A stretch of 64,000 bases of DNA. Source: Platycnemis pennipes (lineage: Eukaryota > Arthropoda > Insecta > Odonata > Platycnemididae). Position 1 is the first letter of the stretch, and the number at the start of each line of letters is the position of its first letter. This document shows, one piece after another, positions 45,271-56,013 of the stretch. The stretch is taken from positions 3,100,001-3,164,000 of the forward strand of contig OW121857.1 of assembly GCA_933228895.1 (NCBI GenBank), written 5' to 3'. A model generated the notes under the pieces. The model had not been told where the DNA came from, made no database searches, and saw only the letters and a program-made list of their open reading frames with translations. A program made the position numbers and the translations under genes.

Positions 45271-46551
45271 GCATCCATCTACCCTTCCATCCACGTCCAC
45301 ACATGCCCCAAACACATCACAGGTGCCTTCTTCGGTCACGGTGAGTCACGGGGGAGTCACTCAATGCCAAATGTCACAACGTATGTGGCAGCAAAATGAC
45401 ATGGAATCTGAAAAACAAATGTTATAAATACATTTAGTGCTGGCCTTCGCATCTTCAACTCTATGACAGGAAAATCCACCTTTCGAGTAAAAGAGATTAA
45501 TCATCATCATTGGCCAATGAACACTGTAAAAACTTTATCTGATTTTAAGGTAAAAAGCAATCTGAATTTCAGATGCAACATTTTTAAGACAGTGTATGTT
45601 TAACTTCAGCACTAATATCTTGCCTAAAAATAAGGCAGGTGCAGGACTGAAAATCAGACCAGGTGGGGCCTATTTTAAGATAGGCCCATGCTGAACTTAA
45701 GACCAGGGCTGTCATAAATTCAGCATGGCCCTATCTTACAATAAGTCCCACGTAACAACGCGGGTTGCTATTTAAATTAAAGCCTACTTTTATGGGATGT
45801 CTAATTATAAATACAATTTTAACACTTCACACGAACACAAACCAAAACCATAACGTTTCATATTTCTACTCGATGATACTGTTTTACTGACTAAATTCTT
45901 CGATATAACAAACGTAAGTCATAGAATTTCCATTGAAAAAGATTTCAGGACTGAAATGGGAACACATTAAAAATAACTTCAAAGATAATATGAAAATTAG
46001 TATTTTTATCTCGCGGCTGAGCTTAAAAACACCGAGTGCGTCCACCGGGTTGCGGATGGTGGGTCGACCTCTAGATATAGAGGTTAGCTGCGAGATAAGC
46101 GAGTTAACTCGTCGAATAAGCAGTCGTGGGCAAAAAGCGACGGCATTCCGAGGGGGTATTGGTCTATCCCTGGGTAAGGTAGGCCTCTAAATAATACAGA
46201 ACCTGTGAAGATGCCGTGACTTGGCGACGGGAGGCCGACAAAAATTACGCTTCTCATCACCCTGAGAAGAGGGCAGCAGCTTTTCTTCATATGAGTGAAG
46301 GTGGAGACCACAGTGGTCGGTAGAGAGACACTCATTTCACTACAGGTGCGGTAACATTTACTATAACGGCTATTGTACTGCGATGTGGAAGGCAGGGGGA
46401 AACCACCACATTATTATCCCGAGGAGTCGCAGCTACTCCACTCTTTTCTTTCTTATCAAGACGTGATAGAACCCTCTCGAGTAAAATATTTCGGATTTAA
46501 AATATTCCCCCATTCGGATCTCCGGGCGGGGACTACCCGAGAGAGTACATC

Positions 46552-47549
46552 AGTCAAGTGTGATAAACATTTTAGGGTAGGAACGTGGAACGTGTGATCG
46601 CTTCGGACCTGTGGAAGACTGAAGAACCTGAAGGTAGAAATGCGAAGAATGGACCTCGACGTGTTAGGAATCAGCGAAATGAAGTGGCCCGAAGAAGGAG
46701 ACCTTTGGAGTGGAATCTACAGGATTATACATACAGGATTGTACATACAGGATCATTAAATGGTAATGCTGGAGTAGGGATCATGCTCAGAAAGAGCGCC
46801 GGAATGCGTGTGAAGAGCTTCCTGCAGTACAATGAAAGGATAATAATGGTGAAGATCGAGACCAAACCTGTAGATACCGTGGTGGTTCAGGTTTACATGC
46901 CTACGACGGACTATGAAGATGAAGAAGTAGAAGACGTCTACGAAGATATCACGGAAGTTATAAAACAGGTAAGAGGAGAAAAAACCTAATTATTTTAGGA
47001 GACTGGAACGCTATCGTCGGCGAAGGTCAAGATGGAAGAATAACTGGAAAATACGGATTGGGAAACCGAAACGAAAGAGGAGAATGGCTGCTGGAGTTCT
47101 GCACTCAACTTAAGTTAGTGGTTGCCAACACATTGTTTAAAAATCACAACCGAAGAAGATACACATGGAAAATGCCAGGAGACAGAAGAAGATGCCAAAT
47201 AGACTACATTTTAGTGAAGCAGAGATTTAGAAACCAAGTGAAGGACTGCAAAAGCTACCCTGGGGCAGACATCGACAGTGACCATAATTTAGTGATGATG
47301 AAATGCCATCTAAAATTCAAGAAATTGAAGAAAACAAAGAAGAATATATGGCAAGTAGAAAAAATAAAGGAGGCTCAACATCAGCTGGCATTTCAAAAAG
47401 CAGTGGGAAACAACATAGGAGAGAACCTGAATGAGAAATCAGTGGAAGAGCGTTGGGAAAACTTTAAATGTGGACTAAAGGAAGCCGCAAAAGAAGTCCT
47501 TGGAAGAAGAAAAGTTGCCAAGAAGAAGCCATGGATCACAGGTAAGTCT
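46552..47549 (+). pseudogene. RTE endonuclease (APE-like), broken
   Basis: It begins HFRVGTWNV (endonuclease motif 1), then hits TGA at 46595-46597, where family members normally continue. Past it, the same frame reads LDVLGISEMKWPEEGD (the E of motif 2). Another frame, 46585-46989, reads NGNAGVGIMLRKSAG and TVVVQVYMPTTD. After a shift near 46985 comes ILGDWNAIVGEG (GDWN), and at 47058-47552 RRCQIDYILV and a C-terminal IDSDHNLV (catalytic SDH). These are the catalytic blocks of an APE-type endonuclease that nicks DNA for target-primed reverse transcription. Stops and shifts prevent a complete protein. Confidence 0.88.
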
Positions 47550-47607
47550 TAGAATTGATTGAAGAAAGAATAAAGTACAAGAATGCGAAAACTGAAGAAG
47601 GGCAGCT

Positions 47608-48936
47608 TTGCTACAAAAGAATAAGGAACGAAGTAAGTCGCAAAGCCAGGAAAGCCAGAGAAATGTGGATGAACAATCTGTGCGAAGATGTACAAAACAA
47701 CCTTACCATTGGAAAGGTGGAAGCGTAGTGAGGAACCACTTCAAGGAACGGAGCGTAAGATGCAATGCTATAAGGGACAAGAATGGAGAACTTTTGATTA
47801 AAAATGAAGACAAAGTGAAGAGATGGAAAGAATATCTCGAAGAGTTTTACAACGGGAACGACCTCAGCACGAAAGTGATTGAAGAGGAAAGCGAAGTCGA
47901 GAAGGATGATATGGGAGCATCAATATTGAGATCGGAATTCGACGCAGCAGTAAGGGACCTTCGGGTGAATAAGGCTTCTGGAATTGATGATATACCCGCA
48001 GAACTGATAAGGAATGCGGGAGAGAGGACATTGGCACAACTTTATAATGTCATCTGAGACATGTACTCAACAGGAGAAATACCCAGGGACTTCGAGAAAA
48101 ACATCATCATTCCTATTCCCAAAAAGAAGAGAGCGGAGAAATGCGAAAATTTTAGGACTATAAGCCTGACGACACATGCATCGAAGATACTGACCAGGAT
48201 CATCTACAGAAGAATAGAACGAATAGCAGAGGAGTTCCTGGATGAAGATCAATTCGGATTCAGGAAAAGTAAGGGTACAAGGGAAGCAATATCGGCCCTT
48301 AGGCTACTCATAGAGAAGAGAATGGAGAAGAACAAACCGACCTTCATTGCATTTGTGGATTTAGAGAAGGCCTTTGACAACGTGGATTGGGATTCAATGC
48401 TAGGAATTCTGAAGGGAATTGGAGTGTCCTACAATGACCGAAGAATTATACACAGTCTGTACAAAAACCAAGTTGCTGTGATTAAATCTGGACCCAGCTG
48501 TGAAGAGGCAAGAATAAGGAAAGGAGTGAGACAAGGCTGCGCACTGTCTCCCGTAATTTTTAATGTTTACATCGAGAGAGCCATAAATGAAGTCAAGGAG
48601 AAGTGTTCTGGAGTGAACATCCACGGAGAAACAATCAGTATGATACGATTCACTGATGATATAGCTCTCATAGCAGAGGCAGAGAAGGAGCTGAATAAGA
48701 TGCTAACAACCACGGAAAGGACTATGGCCAGTTATCAGCTAAAGATAAATAAGAAGAAGACTAAGATATTAGTGTGCAGCAAGAAAGAAGAGGCTAAAAC
48801 CAATGTCAAACCAGGAAAACAAAAACTTGAGGTTAAAGAGTTCTGTTATCTACGAAGCCGAGTAACCAACGATGGACGAAGCAAGAAAGAAATAGAGAGT
48901 AGAATTGCCCCCAGCAAAGAGGGCATTCTATCATAA
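47608..48936 (+). pseudogene. RTE reverse transcriptase, broken
   Basis: Frame 47608-48057 (fingers region: NHFKERSVRCNAIRDKNGELL, EFDAAVRDLRVNKASGIDDIPAELIRN) is separated from 48061-48936 by a single in-frame TGA at 48055-48057. The second part has FRTISLTTHASKILTRIIYRRIE, FGFRKSKGTREAISALR, FVDLEKAFDNVDW (motif A), RKGVRQGCALSPVIFNVYIE (motif B) and FTDDIALIAE (motif C). In motif C the usual FADD reads FTDD, though both aspartates are kept. It synthesises cDNA from the element RNA at the nicked target when intact. The change at motif C plus the stop make activity unlikely. Confidence 0.92.
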
Positions 48937-49403
48937 GAAGAATCTACTTACAGCAGGAAATACAAGCATAGAAGTTAGGAAACAGTTAATCAGAACATAC
49001 ATCTGGAGCATGTTTCTTTACGGCAGTGAATCATGGACGATGACAGCAGCGGAGAAGAAAAGGGTAGAAGCATTTGAAATGTGGTGCTACAGAAGAATGC
49101 TGAAGATTAAATGGATCGACCGAGTCAGTAACGAGGAAGTGCTAAGAAGAGTAGGTGAAAAGAGAAGTCTGCTGACAACTCTAAAAAAAAAGAAGGGAAA
49201 ACTTAATCGGCCATATCTTGAGACACAATGGCCTGATGAAGACTATCGTCGAGGGAAAAGTGAACGGGAAGATTGGAAAAGTCAGGCCTCTTATGAGATA
49301 CATGGAACAGGTTGTGAAGAATGTAAAAGAGAAGAATTACATCACAATGAAAAGGTTGGCCGATAGAAGAATCGAGTGGAAAGCTGCGTCAAACCAATCC
49401 TAG
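48905..49403 (+). pseudogene. RTE C-terminal region, frameshifted
   Basis: Two overlapping frames cover the C-terminus: 48905-49366 (RKQLIRTYIWSMFLYGSESWTMTAAEKKRVEAFEMWCYRRMLKIKWIDRVSNEEVLRRVGEK) and 49218-49403 (VEGKVNGKIGKVRPLMRYMEQVVKNVKEKNYITMKRLADRRIEWKAASNQS). A frameshift near 49185-49215, in a run of nine A residues, separates them. This is the segment most often retained in truncated copies elsewhere in the window. Confidence 0.88.
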
Positions 49404-50026
49404 GATTGTTGACCAATGATGATGAGTATTTTTATTGGAAAAAAGTAATCCATACAAAGTCTTCGATACCAAAGATATGTGCTAGTAACTACAAACCAAG
49501 GAAGGAGCTGTTACTTGACGAGGGTGACTATTTTTTAGTTCTTACAACCCTGCCACGTAGACAAAATAAGGAATTAGTCTCAGGATACGTCACTCAGACA
49601 CAACTGGCTCCCTTCTGTAAACAAACGAAGTATCAACGCCACATTCTCACACCATTACTTCATAGAACGAAACATATTTCACCTAATTACAATAAAATTT
49701 GCTAGACTTCGAATTTTACTTATTTACACTTCGTAATCCTTGTTGAATCCCATCTCCCTGGTTACGCTCCGCCCATCAGTCTCTGCTATTGGCAGGTTAG
49801 CTCCAATTTCGGAGCCAACCAAGGCTTGCTTATTTTCAGCCCGGTTGATCTGAATTTCAGATCACAACCATCTTCTTTTCAATATGCTGTTGTTAAGTTC
49901 TTAAAATAAAGCGGAGGTGTGTCTGATTTTCACGCATGTTGAGTCTTAAATTTAGACCACTACCGTAAAATCAAACAGCGTTTAAATTCAGGTCGCACTG
50001 AAAATCAGATAAACTTTTTACAGTGA

Positions 50027-50819
50027 AACTTGAGCCTGGTTTCGCCTTCGCTGTATTCTCTTATCAGATAACCTCATCGCATTTACGGAATTCTTCTCTT
50101 CCACACCCTTCACTACTTCCTCCAGCAAGACCTACATTTGTCACTCTACCCGTTCACCAGTCTCTTGCCCATCGCCTTCACCCGGCCATCATGTCTTATG
50201 ATATCCCCGATTCAGTTATTCCGTCTTCTCCTTTCGATTTTCACAAGGTTTCTTCCGTCTTATCCCACTCCACGAAGGAATCCTTCGTTTGCCACTATGT
50301 CGACCCATGTCATCATTCTTCTGCAGCACTTCATTTATAATGCATCCTTCCTTGACTTCTCTCCTGCTGCCATCGTGCAGTCCTCAATTCCATGAATGAA
50401 TAGGTAGTATTGCTTTAAACAATTGATTTTCATCTCTTTTTTTGGCGTAATTTCAAATTATTCGGAAGTTTTGGCGTATTTTTTTTCGAGTACTTGCCCT
50501 GAAAATATTAAACACTCCCTCCCGTCATTCCCTTACCAAGCATGCAGTCCCTTCACATAAAATTCATTATCCTGAAAGAGGTCTTCTTCAGTTTCGACAA
50601 CACAGGGTAATATCCGGGCCTCTTTTTCCAAATATCAATTTCTGCTTAAATTGGCTTTTGCATATTTTGGATAAAATTTACTTTTCGGAAAAAGACACTT
50701 TTCGGCTTCCTATGGTGTCTTACACTTTTAAGTCTAAAAAATTACTGAAGGTATGTAAATAGGAAATAGTTAAGCTGATTTCCAGCCGTATTATTATTAC
50801 ATTATATTCATTTAAAGAG
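50027..50819. other. No gene recognised
   Basis: Pyrimidine-rich frames at 50023-50395 have no known motif. Confidence 0.45.
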
Positions 50820-50885
50820 GTTATCGAGTTGAGAGCTGCGTCAAAGCAATTTTAGGATTTTCGACGGATGGTGAGGATAGCGACA
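50820..50885 (+). pseudogene. RTE LINE extreme 3' end
   Basis: TCGAGTTGAGAGCTGCGTCAAAGCAATTTTAGGATT..GACGGATGGTGAGG matches the RTE 3' terminus (ASNQ-type codons, TAGGATTGTTGACCAATGATGAG). Only about 65 bp; a severely 5'-truncated insertion. Confidence 0.7.
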
Positions 50886-53152
50886 GTATAAGTTTTCGTA
50901 GGAAAACAAACTCTCTCTCACCATTTAGGATCCTCTCCTGATTTTTCAATACATATTCTCTCCACGACCAAATTTAGGATGATTCTGCTAAATACTGGGA
51001 TTTAAGAGTCAGTAAGCTTAGACACAAATATGGGCACTGGATAAAATCGTAAACACCATTTTCTTCCCAAGGTTCTTCGGAGATTTCTAATTACATACAA
51101 GAGAATAGAAGTGAAGACGTTTACCTAAAAGTTTGACAGTACATATTTTTATCTCAGGTTTTAATTTATATGGGGATTTACATTAATTTCCAATTATATG
51201 GAAACTTTAAAGTGCTCCTGGAAAGTAGACCAACGATCTCTGCGAATGGGTTCTCCGGTCAAATTCAAACCTTTGTTTCTGCCTAAGAAATAGAGAAAAG
51301 TACCTATAGTTTTCAGGTTTGTGTCATAGTTCGCCTTTCTTTTTCAGCAAAGTAGTCCCGTAGTAATTCCCTCTCCCTACTTCAAGGTCGCTCCTTTAAA
51401 TGCACTGCCGTTTCGGCCGCTAGCACGGCGTCTTCTCGGGACGGATCCCTGATTGGGCCGGGACTTCGTTGCAGCTACCCATTGCCCACTCCAACTACAA
51501 AGTTACACAAAATGTAGTGCGTAAATGCGAATGGACTCATGAGGCTTCGGACCACGTCAAATGCAGTTCGATAGGAACGAAAGAACGGTATAAATACAAC
51601 GTATACTTACAATTTATACTCACAGTATGGTCAGCAAGTGAAACCTGACCTAAAAATAAATAAGTTTATCCTATATACAAAAGCATAGGTTGCATTATGC
51701 CTCTGGACACATATTTCAATAGAGACTATATCGAAGAGTTCATATGTGAATGTCAACTGCCGCCAAAGAACTTTATAAACATTAATTTATTTTTCAGACA
51801 TGAGCATTTGAAATTGCCACAAGTAGACATCTAACAAAAATGTATTCGCATTACTGCCATCTTGGGTGACGTCAGATCCTACCATTTTTGTGCGCAGTGC
51901 CCACATGTCTATGCGAAGATTCAAGCGATCTGGAGATTATAATAGAAACGCCTCCAATGGATACGCTATTTTTAATGTGTCAGAGCAATGCTTTAAATAT
52001 TTCCAGTGGCACCGCCGGAAATGCCTCCAAATTTCTTTTTTAATTTCCCGAGATGCCAAGAAAAGATTTGTAAGGGTGATGAAACGATTTCCAGCAAAAA
52101 GGAACTGTCATTAAAATCTAACATTTGCCATTTGTTAACATGTGTTAGTTCTTATTTTCGAAAAACCTACCTCCACGATAACGTGACTTCTTACGATTTT
52201 TGTCTTTTTTGACGTGGAAGTTAAATGTTATTAGCCCAAAGTTTCCTAGTATGTAGAAGGTCAAAAGTCTCGGATTTTTCTCTTATTGTTACCTCCGTTG
52301 GCAGCGATGTTATTATCTGACATCTCTTGGCTCGGAGTTTTCGGATTAGAGCGACAGGGTATCTTGCGAATTCTGCAGAGGGAAACGAGGCTATCAAGTT
52401 ACCCAAAAGCTTTGGTAAAGTCGAGAAGTTTTCCTTCCGTCGCTCTATATAAGTAAAAATTATGCTTTCCTCTCCCTCGTTTGGGTTTTAAGTAAGGAAA
52501 ATCAGGAAATGAATAAAAAATTGGAAAGGTATCGACTAAATCGATATAATCGCAATACTAATCTCGACTTTACATTGAAAATGGCAGTTGTAAATTATGT
52601 GATTATGAGAAGTCAGCACGGAGATAAGTATCTGGAATGAAATTGATCTCGAATCATAACGACAGTATAAAGTTCGGCATCATAGAAGCTTACTTTAAAA
52701 TTGGAATTGACGATGAAGGTCCGGTGAGTAAATTTTTATCTCTGCAATGCGAGACGAAGGAAATTCACGAATTTGCCATTGTTATTGTTTTGATCTGCCT
52801 TCCATACCCAGGGAGAACACTGGGGTCATGAAGACGTCACTAAGAGGTCAGAAAATTCACCATATGGTCAATGGTTTTACTTTGGTGTTGAAAAGAAAAT
52901 AAATGACCGGCGAAAATGTTGACAAGAATCTGTTTAAATTGTTAGCTTAGCAGTTCAAGGACATCCTGGAGTCCATTTTCACAACGATTAGTCGTAAATT
53001 CAAAATTTATTTACTTAATCATTAATGTGGTTTAGGATTGGTTTTTAAGTGGTCTAACAGGCATCGACTAAGACCCCTTCAAAATGCAGAACATTGGTGA
53101 AGCAACACTGCTATTAATACATTTATGACTCACCGCACATGCGTACCTAAAC
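50886..53152. other. No gene recognised
   Basis: AT-rich sequence lacking recognisable coding or repeat motifs. A TGACGTCA site is at about 51867. Confidence 0.45.
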
Positions 53153-53165
53153 TAAATATTGAATT
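53153..53165. repeat. Target-site duplication, left copy
   Basis: TAAATATTGAATT directly abuts the PLE array; the identical 13-mer follows the array at 59002-59014. Confidence 0.85.
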
Positions 53166-53218
53166 GAAGAAAAGTTTCTCGGGCTTGACACCGGTTAATA
53201 GGCTCCATTACTGCCAAC

Positions 53219-53250
53219 GTTTCAAAGAGCGACTCGCTCTTCATCATCAG
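53219..53250 (-). ncRNA. Hammerhead-like core, PLE copy A
   Basis: On the minus strand: CTGATGA, then a perfect 7-bp hairpin (AAGAGCG/CGCTCTT), then GAAAC followed by GTTGGCAG. It fits the CUGANGA...GAAA core of hammerhead ribozymes reported in PLEs, but an extra base sits before stem II and I could not pair a canonical stem I. Confidence 0.45.
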
Positions 53251-53315
53251 GGCTTCTGAGTGCTTCTGAGTGCCGTATTTTATTATTGCGCTTATATATA
53301 TATCTTTCGCCCGGG

Positions 53316-56013
53316 TCAGGTGTCTCCTGATTGGCCGAGACGTCGGTTTGAATTTAACGGGCCCCATTGTTGGCCTCCTTGAACATTCGCCGCCGGGCCG
53401 CCCTTCCTCATCTCTCGGATGCAATTTATAACTGGCCTCCAGGTGTTACTGAGGTTGAAACCAGTGTCTCTATTTAAGTTATTGTTTTCCAGACGGATCT
53501 CGATGGCCTCCTTAGTGAGTCTATCCCAATAGAAATTTGATCGGCAAAGTAATTTTGCCTTATCCCACTGTATTGCGTGGTCCCTTTTTATGCTGTGCTC
53601 CGCAACAGCTGATTTATCCATTTGGGCTAGTCGGAAGTGTCTTCGGTGTTCCTTCAACCTTTGCTCGATGGTACGACCGGTCTCTCCTACATACACCATA
53701 CCACATTCGCAGGGAATTTTGTATACCCCTGGTGTCTTTAGTCCGATGGGATCCTTGGCCTTCACCAACCAGTCCCTAATCTTAGATTGAGGTAGGTGGA
53801 TCGTTTCAATATCGAAGCGACGAAGGATTCGTTCGATCTTTCCCGAGATGGTGGAAATATACGGCAGAAAGGCCTTGGCAGCGGGTTTATTGTACGTTTC
53901 ATCAGCCATGTTCTTCTTTGTGTCAAAAGACCTTTTTAGGGCCATCGAAATTTGCTGTCTGCTGTATCCATTTTGTTGGAGGGTCTTCTTTAAATGTTTT
54001 ATTTCCGACGAAATGCTCTCGTCGTCTGCAATTGATTTGGCTCTGTGGAATAGTGTCGCTAATACTGCGCCTCTTTGTGACGGGTGATGGTGACTATGAC
54101 TGTTGAGGTAGAGGTCGGTGTGAGTTGGCTTACGATATACGCTGTGCCCTAAACTTCCATCCCCTTTTCTACGTATTAGGATGTCTAGGAAAGGAAGCTG
54201 ACCGTTTTTCTCCTTTTCCATGGTGAACTTGATATTCGGGTGTTGACTATTCATATGCTCCAGGAATTGGTCCAGCGTGTCAATCCCATGTGGCCAAATG
54301 AGAAAAGTGTCATCCACGTAACGGAAAAAAACATTTCGGGCGCTGCGGAGCCGATTCGAGAGCCTGTATCTCGAATTCTTCCATGTAGAAGTTGGCAATC
54401 GCTGGTGACAAAGGAGATCCCATGGCTACACCTTCCTTCTGCTCGTAATAATTCCCGTCAAATAGGAAATATGATGAGGTAAGCACATGATGGAATAGCT
54501 TGACCGTGTTAGCGTCGAACTTCTTCTCCAAGAGTCTCAGCGTATCAGAGAGAGGTACGCGGGTGAAAAGTGACACAACGTCGAAGCTCACCATTAGGTC
54601 ACTTGAGGCCACTCGAATTTCTTTTAGTGTTTTCACAAACTCTAATGAGTTCTTCACATGGTGTGCACTCTGCCCTACGTACGGTGCAAGGATATCGGTG
54701 AGGTGCTGAGCCAAGTTGTATGTTGGAGAGCCAATAGCACAGACAATTGGTCTGAGGGGCACCCCATCTTTATGAATTTTGGGAAGACCATATAATCTAG
54801 GAGACACTGGTGCCTGAGGCCGGAGATTCCTGACCGTTTCCGAAGGAAGTCCTGATTTCTTCATAAGGCTTATAGTCTTCCTAGTTACAGCGTCTGTCGG
54901 ATCCCGGGGGAGTTTTATGTATGCGTCATCTGTGAGCATCTCATAAATCTTGCCATGATAATCCATTGTTTTCATGAGGACCGTTGCATTGCCCTTGTCG
55001 GCTGGAAGTACGGTTATCTCCGTGTTTCTTCGTAAGGAGCGAAGGCCTGATTGTTCCTTCCAAGTGATATTGGATTTTGGCGGTACGGCTCTTTTAAGGA
55101 TAAAAGATATTTCGGTTCTTATTTCCTCCGCTGAGTCCCTCGGGAGCTTCCGTACTGCATGCTCTATTCCACCAATGATGTCACTGTGTGGTATCACTCT
55201 GGGTGCGGGAACAAAATTGAGACCCTTAGAAAGGGCGGAATAAGTGTCTTCATCAATCCTTTCATCCGTTAGATTAATTACCAGCCGGTTACGATCCAGA
55301 GGAGGGATTACTTTTTTGGTATTTGGCAAACGGTTGAATTTATTCTTCTGTATCATCGTGATCTTCCCTTGTAGTAACTCACTCGAAGCTGCAGTGGCAC
55401 GATCAATGTATTCCCAGTCCAGAGGCGAGAGTATTACAGAAAGGTGCAAGTGCAGGGCTATCAGTTTCTTAGCATTGCGATCCAAAGCTCGTCTCTTGTC
55501 ACGTATACGTTCTCGAACCAAGGCGAAGCTAGTCCGTCGGAGAATGCGATCCACAGCTATGGATTTTACTGATGACTTCATCCTAGCGAATGTAGGAATG
55601 GTTTCTTCGTCACGGCATCTCAAAAGGAAAGCAAGACCACACAGAAGTCTCACTTTCTCCTTACGCAGCTCTTCAAGTTTTCGGACGCTGCGATGAGTCT
55701 CCTCCCCGTAGAGGTATGTAATATAAGATCGAGTGTTTTCCCGGCGAATAGTATGAAGAAAAGTTTCTCGGGCTTGACACCGGTTAATAGGCTCCATTAC
55801 TGCCAACGTTTCAAAGAGCGACTCGCTCTTCATCATCAGGGCTTCTGAGTGCTTCTGAGTGCCGTATTTTATTATTGCGCTTATATATATATCTTTCGCC
55901 CGGGTCAGGTGTCTCCTGATTGGCCGAGACGTCGGTTTGAATTTAACGGGCCCCATTGTTGGCCTCCTTGAACATTCGCCGCCGGGCCGCCCTTCCTCAT
56001 CTCTCGGATGCAA
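53316..56013 (-). pseudogene. PLE copy A RT/GIY-YIG polyprotein, one frameshift
   Basis: Frame 56013-54310 (567 aa) is followed after a +1 shift by 54398-53316. The N-terminus has RLLCGLAFLLRCRDEETIPTFARM, then RT fingers (LPADKGNATVL, YGLPKIHKDGVPLRPIV), motif A SFDVVSLFTRVPL and motif B GVAMGSPLSP. The frame breaks just before motif C YVDD, at a run of seven A residues (54324-54330 on the plus strand) that has six in copy B. The C-terminal part carries linker and GIY-YIG (VYKIPCECGMVYVGETGRTIEQRLKEHRRHF). The frame is open from inside B's 3' end (the pseudo-LTR); no in-frame ATG lies between that repeat and the conserved N-terminal block except within the repeat, so translation probably starts there. 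It would encode a PLE reverse transcriptase plus endonuclease. Confidence 0.92.
55808..55839 (-). ncRNA. Hammerhead-like core, PLE copy B (pseudo-LTR of A)
   Basis: Same sequence as in copy A at 53219-53250. It lies inside the region where A's reading frame is open. The ribozyme-like core therefore overlaps the probable A coding start. Confidence 0.45.

Larger units (their letters stand above)
46020..49432 (+). mobile_element. Nearly full-length RTE-clade LINE, inactivated
   Basis: The order is 5' leader (about 46020-46550, shared with 12450-12690), APE-like endonuclease, RT, C-terminal domain, and 3' border with a TTGACCAATGATGATGAG tail. Copies of the 3' end occur at 8355, 28781, 29324, 35571 and 50823, always with the same border, as expected for target-primed integration. 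At least two in-frame stops and several frameshifts make it non-autonomous now. Confidence 0.85.
45522..50026. mobile_element. Candidate inverted-repeat transposon hosting an RTE LINE
   Basis: The left end CACTGTAAAAACTTTATCTG (45522 on) is inverted at the right end as ...CAGATAAACTTTTTACAGTG (ending 50026), continuing inward over GATTTT. Subterminal ATCTGAATTTCAGAT occurs at about 45569 and 49849. ATCAGA-containing motifs repeat near both ends. A hairpin (45661-45694 / 45719-45753) lies inside the left end. Excluding the RTE insert the element is about 1.1 kb with no transposase. No exact target duplication was visible. Confidence 0.6.

Noticed and set aside
55244..55696. 150-aa plus-strand ORF
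   Set aside because: Antisense shadow of the PLE RT frame. The same applies to the other plus-strand frames opposite A and B and minus-strand frames opposite C.
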